This document shows, piece after piece, positions 59,090 through 64,000 of a stretch of 64,000 bases of DNA. The position numbers and the translations under genes are program-made. The notes under the pieces were generated by a model. The model was not told where the DNA came from. It did not search any database and saw only the letters and a list, made by a program, of their open reading frames with translations. The stretch covers positions 2,542,001-2,606,000 of the forward strand of contig CP084611.1 in assembly GCA_025917655.1 (NCBI GenBank), given 5' to 3'. How positions within the stretch are numbered: the stretch's first letter is position 1; each line of letters opens with the position of its first letter. This DNA comes from Chlorella sorokiniana. Taxonomy: Eukaryota > Chlorophyta > Trebouxiophyceae > Chlorellales > Chlorellaceae.

Positions 59090-62000
59090 ATGGGGTGCTT
59101 GACGGCGTTCAATTCTCATGGGCGGCCTCTTATTCTCAAGAGCATCCCGGCAAGGCATCCTGCCTGGGTGCGCTGGCGGCGCCCAGCGCTGTTGGGTACG
59201 AGCTGCACGTCTGCTCTTGTTGACGCGTACGCCTTCAGAACTCTGTTTCCATGCCATGCCTTGCACTGAAGATGCTGTGCGTTACAGTTTCACTTGCTGT
59301 CCATTGCACGTGTGGCTGCAGGAGGGCAACCGCTGCCGCCATACTGGCAGCAGCCGCGCATGGGGCGCGCACGGTGCAACCCCATGCGAGTATGCAGCGC
59401 AGCAAGCTGGCCACCAGATGACGGGCCTCTTACTGCCTTACTGGAGCTCCGTAGCAAGCTGAAGCCTTTGGGACTGGCTTTACGCCATGCCGTGCAAGGT
59501 TGGGGGACGCTGCTGGAAGTCTAGCGCTGCATGCAGCATCCGCCGTGCTTGCACTTGCCAATAGCCCTGCGCTCCTGCAACCCTTCGTGCAGCGCTCTGG
59601 GAGGCGCAAAGAACATGGCTGCAGCATGCCTTTGCTCGTATGGCACTGGGCATTGGCTTCCTTGCAGCAGTGGTTACAATGGCCGCCAATGCTTGGGGCG
59701 TGCCAGCTGTCAACCGTCGGCTCCTTCCGCAGATCCAGGCCAGCGCCACTGCCCTGTTGCAGCGTGAGGTGGCGGTGGGTGCAGTGCACTGGTTGGCCCC
59801 TACGGGCCTGATAGGTCTTACTCCCCTCGCCTGCCTGGGACCCGTGAGCGTGGGACCTGGCCCCGCCGAGGGCAGCAGCGCGCATGTGCAGCGTCTCACA
59901 GTGGCGGTGGACACAATCCAGTCGCTGCTGCAGCGCCGCGTAATGCTGACCGTGAGGGCTCACCAGGCGCGAGTGGAGCTGGTGCAGGGTCCCAACCATA
60001 GCTGGTTTGGGTACCCGGAGGACACCAACCCTCGGCCAGAAACTTCGTGCCCGGGGCCAGCCGGGCTGGCGGAAATGGCGGCAGCAGCAGTAGCAGCGGT
60101 GAAAACCCTGGCAGCGGTAGCAGCAGTGGCGGAGGGCATGGCAACTTGATCAGCAGTGGTGGCAGTCCTTGCAGCGGGACCAGCAGCAACGGGGATGGCA
60201 CCGCCAGGAGCAGCGGAGGAATCAGCAGCAGGATTGGCAGTGCCATCACGCAGAGTGGCCGCGCTTCAGCCGGCCCACCTGAGGCGTGCTCCTGGTCTGA
60301 TGAGTCGAGCAATCGCGTCTCGAGTGCTGGAGACACGGCAGCAGCAGCAGTTGCTGACTCATCTACGCATGGTACTTGGCAGCGCATGGAGGAGGCCGCC
60401 AGCCGCGCCGTCCAAAGCAGCAGCCAGCTGCAGAAGCTGGCTGACCTGGTTATACAGCAAGTGCAGTGGGCCGGCTTGGACCAGCCCCTGAACGCTTGCC
60501 ATCCGCAGGGAAATGCAGTGCTGGCACAGGCCAGTGGTGCTGTGGCTGGGTTGGGAATGCCCTACTTGCTGCAGCAGGAGCTCTTGCAGCAAGGCTGCAG
60601 CGCCCCGATAGTAGAACATCACAAGATGGCGGCCGTAGCAACCTTGCTGAGCAGAAGCAGGAGGTCGCTCGAGCTGCGGCAGACAGTGGGGGCATGTTGG
60701 GGACCAAGCTGGGCTGGCCTCTTGGGCAGCAGCCCTCGCACCCACCGCTGCAGCCGTCAGCAGAAGAGCCACCTGGCGTCGCTCAGCCGCAGCCCGACGG
60801 CACACCCCTGCCCTGTCGTGGATATCCTCACCATCACCAGCGTGTGGCAGCGCTTAACGCATTGCGGCTGCAGGCAGGTCGCGGCTATTCGCTGTGCAAG
60901 CATGGCCTCAAGCAGGGTCAGGGCCCGGGTTTTAGCTCAACAGCGAGCCCCCAAGCTGCCATGGCTTTGCGGGCTGTGGCAGGAGAGCAGCATAAGGAGT
61001 GCAGCAGCGCTTGCAGCCAACCCAGGATTGGAGCATCCCGCCTACAACCACAACTGCAACAACTTCAGCAGGGTGAGGTGCAGAGCCTGAAGGGCGCGCC
61101 CAGTGTGCACCCTGGGCGACAGGCGGTGGCTGCACCCGTTGCTACGCAATCACCTGGGACAGCTGGACATATTGGACACTCAGCAGCAGCCCATGGCGAG
61201 GTGCGCTCCACGCCGCATGTGGACCCTGAAGCGGTCGACGTGTCGCAGAAGCTGGGCACTGCCGCCACCTTCAACAAGCATCTGCGTCCACTGCAGCTGC
61301 ACAGCAGTAAGCTGTATCGTGCCAGCGCAAAGCACCCCCTGGAGCGGCTGGCGGCCAGGTCAGCGGTGGAGGTTGCCAATGTGCCGTCCACTGTACCTGT
61401 TCCTGCACCTGACGGAGCCTCTGGCGAAGTTGTGGCAGCAGCGGCTGAGCTGGTGATGACCACGGAGCAGCTACGTGTGGCCGTGCAGCGCATCAACAGC
61501 ATGCCGGTGCTTGCGGTGCAGCGGCATGGGCAGCCCCCGCTTGCAGCTGGCAGCCGGCATGCGCATTCCCAGGCACTGGCAAGCGAGGCTGTCACGGCGG
61601 TGGAGGAACGGCGGCAGGCATGGCCGGCGTCGAGAGCAGCGATTGCGGGGGTCAACGGCATTGGCACACTGACTGCACCAGAGGGCTTGCAGCCGTCTAT
61701 CCGTGTGCGGGGCTCTGCAGGCGGGGCATACATGTCCCAGGTGGTCGATCCGGCCACGAGGCGCAAGAAAGGTGCGTCACATTCAAGCACAGTCCCTGCC
61801 AGACGCCTTCCTGCACCACTCAGGCCTATGCGTGATCTTTGCTGCCATGCCCTGCAGGCGGGTCTGCCTCTCTGCCCTGGTCGCAGCAGCGGCCGCCAGC
61901 CATTTCACTCATTGGCAGCCGCCCGTCAACCAGCAGGCAGCAGCAGCCACCCTCTGCAAACAACGATGCCGCTCAGCCTGCAATAAAGCAAGGGGATGCA

Positions 62001-64000
62001 GCCGTGCCACACAGGGATCCCGCAGATGCTGGCGCCACGCGTGCTGCTGGCGGCGCGTTCCAGCTGGACGTGGAGGCCGAGCAGGGAGGGACCAGCAGGC
62101 TGGGCGGCGTGCGACGGCAGCAGCTTATGCACCCTGGCTACTTCATGGCAAATCGCGGCCCATCCTATACTCCAGCACCGCCAGAGGCCCTGATTGACGC
62201 CAGTGAGGAACTACCCGGGTTTGCAGGAGGTTTGAAAAGAACTGTAGGCTTTGGATTTCTGCTGCTTATCTGCTGCTCATTGGCTGCCCCTGCACCTTCC
62301 CGGCATCCGGCAATGCAGGGAGCCGTCGCAGCACCCTGCAATCGTACGCACGTTCAGTGCTAGACGCTGCGGTTCAGCTGCTGACGTCTGTGGAGGTGGC
62401 AGTTGGGGCCATTGGCGTGCAGGGAGCCGTCGTGGATGCTCAAGTGTATGGCGAGGTGCTGCCGCGGCGATTTGAGGATGTGACAGCGGTAAGCCTGGTG
62501 CGCCACGGCATTCTGCCGGGGCCTGCAGCATCTTGCAATGCGCCCGCAGACCCGTGGCTGCCACCTTGCCCTCCTCGGCACCCAACCTCGCGCACAGCCA
62601 CTCCCCTGCAGAGCGTGCGTCTGGGCAGTGGGTATGACACGTTGCGGGTGGACCTCTCTGCCTCGCCCCACGAGCGACACCCCTCCTCCAACAAGTGCAC
62701 CATGCTCTCGCCTCATGCTCACCGGCACCTGCGCCACGTCACTGGCATTGCAGCACTGCGTGCACAGGATCAGCAGCATGAAGTGCAGAGCACAAAACGA
62801 GCAGCTGACAGCAGCGTTCCGGCCCTGGAGTCTGCGTTTAGAGGGCGCCCGCTGGCGGACGCGTGCATGTTCGGGTGGAAGCAAGCGGTGTTGTCAGCGG
62901 GGTGGTGCCACCACCGCCTGGGCCGCAGGCGCTGCCTGCCAAAGGGGGCTCAGGGTCCTGCGCTCAAGACACTGCGCCTCAAGACACTGCGCCCAGCTCC
63001 AACGTTCCACGCCTGGATATTGTTGTGGAGGGTCGCGGCCTGCATGCACCCATAATCGAGCGCCTCATAGAGCTGCCCATGGACATCTCTGCTGGCAGGG
63101 TGGGGCATGCAGCTCTGGTCTATTCTGCGCCCACGCTCCTTGCCCAATGTTGCTAGCAGCTGGTCGACCATTACCAGGCTGGCCCCCCCACCCCCCACCC
63201 CCCAAGCAGGCTGATGGTGAGCTGCGCATCTGCTCCCATGATGCTGCCAGCTGGCACTTTCCTGAGTTTTACGGCCGCGTCGCTGTCAGGTGTGCCCCTG
63301 AGGGAGGTTTGGGCTGGTACTACAGGCCCCTGAGCCTGCCGCTGGGTGCCGGCCTTGCTGCATCCTTGGCCTCCCCTCTTCCTGACATGACGTTGCTGTG
63401 CCCCTGCAGAGGCGCCGACTTCCACTTCTGGGATGCCACCGATGACATTACGGATGCTGATCTGGATCTTCTGTTTGAGCGAGACCGCCTTTACCTGCAC
63501 AATGCCCGCGGCAGCTTCGGCGCGGTGCCGATGACGCTCACGGGTGGGGCAGGGCTGGGCAGCTGATCCTGCCAGCACTGCGACTCGTTGTTCTGTTGCC
63601 TTTTTGGAAGCAGGGCTCCTCATGCCTGCACGGTCCTCAAGGTTGACCAAAACAACAAGATCTCTAACACCCACACATTCGTGGTCTATGTTCCCCAAAC
63701 CCACACATGGCAGGCGATTTGGACCTGAACCCAGAGGGCGGTCAATACCGGCTGAGTGCCAGCGTGCCTGGGGTGGAGGTGAACCAGCTGCGTGCAACGC
63801 TGGGGGTGAGGCCCACGCCGCAGCCCGTGGCGGGGTGTGTGGCGGGGGTGCTGCACGTGACGGGGCCGCTTGAGAAGCCAGTGTTCTCTGGCAGCGCATG
63901 GGCGGTGCGTCCCACGCCTGAGCAGCTCATTGACTGCGAGCCGAGCGAGGCGCTGGCGGCACTCGCGGCAGAGCCGGGCGCAGTGGGGGCGTGGGACCGC
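59090..64000 (+). CDS. TIC236: TIC236 (TamB-like plastid translocon protein), 5' part
   Basis: Inner-envelope protein of the chloroplast import machinery linking TOC and TIC, related to bacterial TamB. ATG 59090 gives MGCLTAFNSHGRPLILKSIP. Phase-consistent joins follow: RPALLG|GQPLPPYWQ, ALRHAVQ|ALWEAQRTW. One membrane helix is present (ALGIGFLAAVVTMAANAWG). The conserved head is WLAPTGLIGLTPLACLGPVS, SLLQRRVMLTVRAHQARVEL, SWFGYPEDTNP, then a long Gly/Ser/Gln low-complexity insert. TamB/DUF490-type strands resume near 62.4 kb: GSGYDTLRVDLSASP, RLDIVVEGRGLHAPIIERLI, RDRLYLHNARGSFGAVPMTL, GDLDLNPEGGQYRLSASVPG, VAGVLHVTGPLEKPVFSGSA. The frame is open at the window edge. One C is lost near 60029-60033 (DTNP-SARNFVPG). 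A second frame change lies between about 60.4 and 60.7 kb. Confidence 0.88.

Noticed and set aside
1-64000. tRNA, rRNA, CRISPR arrays, IS elements
   Set aside because: None recognised by eye; a tRNA scan would be needed to exclude short tRNA genes.

Overview
This window is nuclear DNA from a green alga, most likely a Chlorella-lineage (trebouxiophyte) or related chlorophyte. The DNA is GC-rich. Genes are split by many short GT...CAG introns, and there are no operons. The gene set mixes eukaryotic core functions (ATG2, VPS15, NC2alpha, U5-40K, ISY1, eIF3h, SNX1/2, FBXO7/SKIP22) with plastid genes (TIC236, a RIBA riboflavin enzyme, a nuclear-encoded bL33c, and a cyanobacterial-type Rossmann protein). 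I saw no CRISPR, IS element, rRNA or tRNA. Exon edges come from splice phase and family resemblance by eye. Coordinates of multi-exon genes are whole spans from start to stop codon, introns included.

Layout. 1-775: 3' end of an unrecognised gene (+). 890-1501: small single-TM protein (-). 2080-10274: ATG2 lipid-transfer autophagy protein (+). 10676-11876: plastid DprA-like Rossmann protein (-). 12099-18070: VPS15, the PI3-kinase regulatory kinase (-). 18592-20445: tail-anchored coiled-coil protein (+). 21127-22342: NC2alpha/DRAP1 (+). 23401-26062: organellar-type SHMT (+). 26393-33530: a DEDDh exonuclease followed by a RecG helicase, apparently one gene (+). 33634-35540: U5-40K WD40 protein (-). 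35864-37006: ISY1 (-). 37702-38842: plastid membrane protein (+). 39177-40105: unknown (+). 40712-43300: SNX1/2 sorting nexin (-). 43597-45362: eIF3h (-). 45727 to about 47775: RIBA (+). 47953-48345: possible small gene (-). About 48495-50155: PHD/extended-PHD protein (+). 50577-53896: asparagine synthetase (+). 54218-55940: FBXO7/SKIP22-like F-box protein (-). 56110-56845: bL33c (+). 57034-58782: LPAT-like acyltransferase (-). 59090 to the window end: TIC236 (+, incomplete).

Genes are often head-to-head with short shared promoters: the TM protein with ATG2, VPS15 with the tail-anchored protein, ISY1 with the plastid membrane protein, eIF3h with RIBA, FBXO7-like with bL33c, and LPAT with TIC236. 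Two spliceosome genes (U5-40K, ISY1) sit in tandem. ATG2, VPS15 and the PX-domain sorting nexin all act in PI3P/autophagy/endosome membrane biology.

The main quality caveat is that many strongly conserved reading frames are broken by 1-2 nt losses, mostly in G/C runs. This looks like an under-polished assembly rather than real pseudogenes. The most interesting biology is the apparent exonuclease-RecG fusion and the RIBA protein whose GTP cyclohydrolase II half has lost its zinc ligands.
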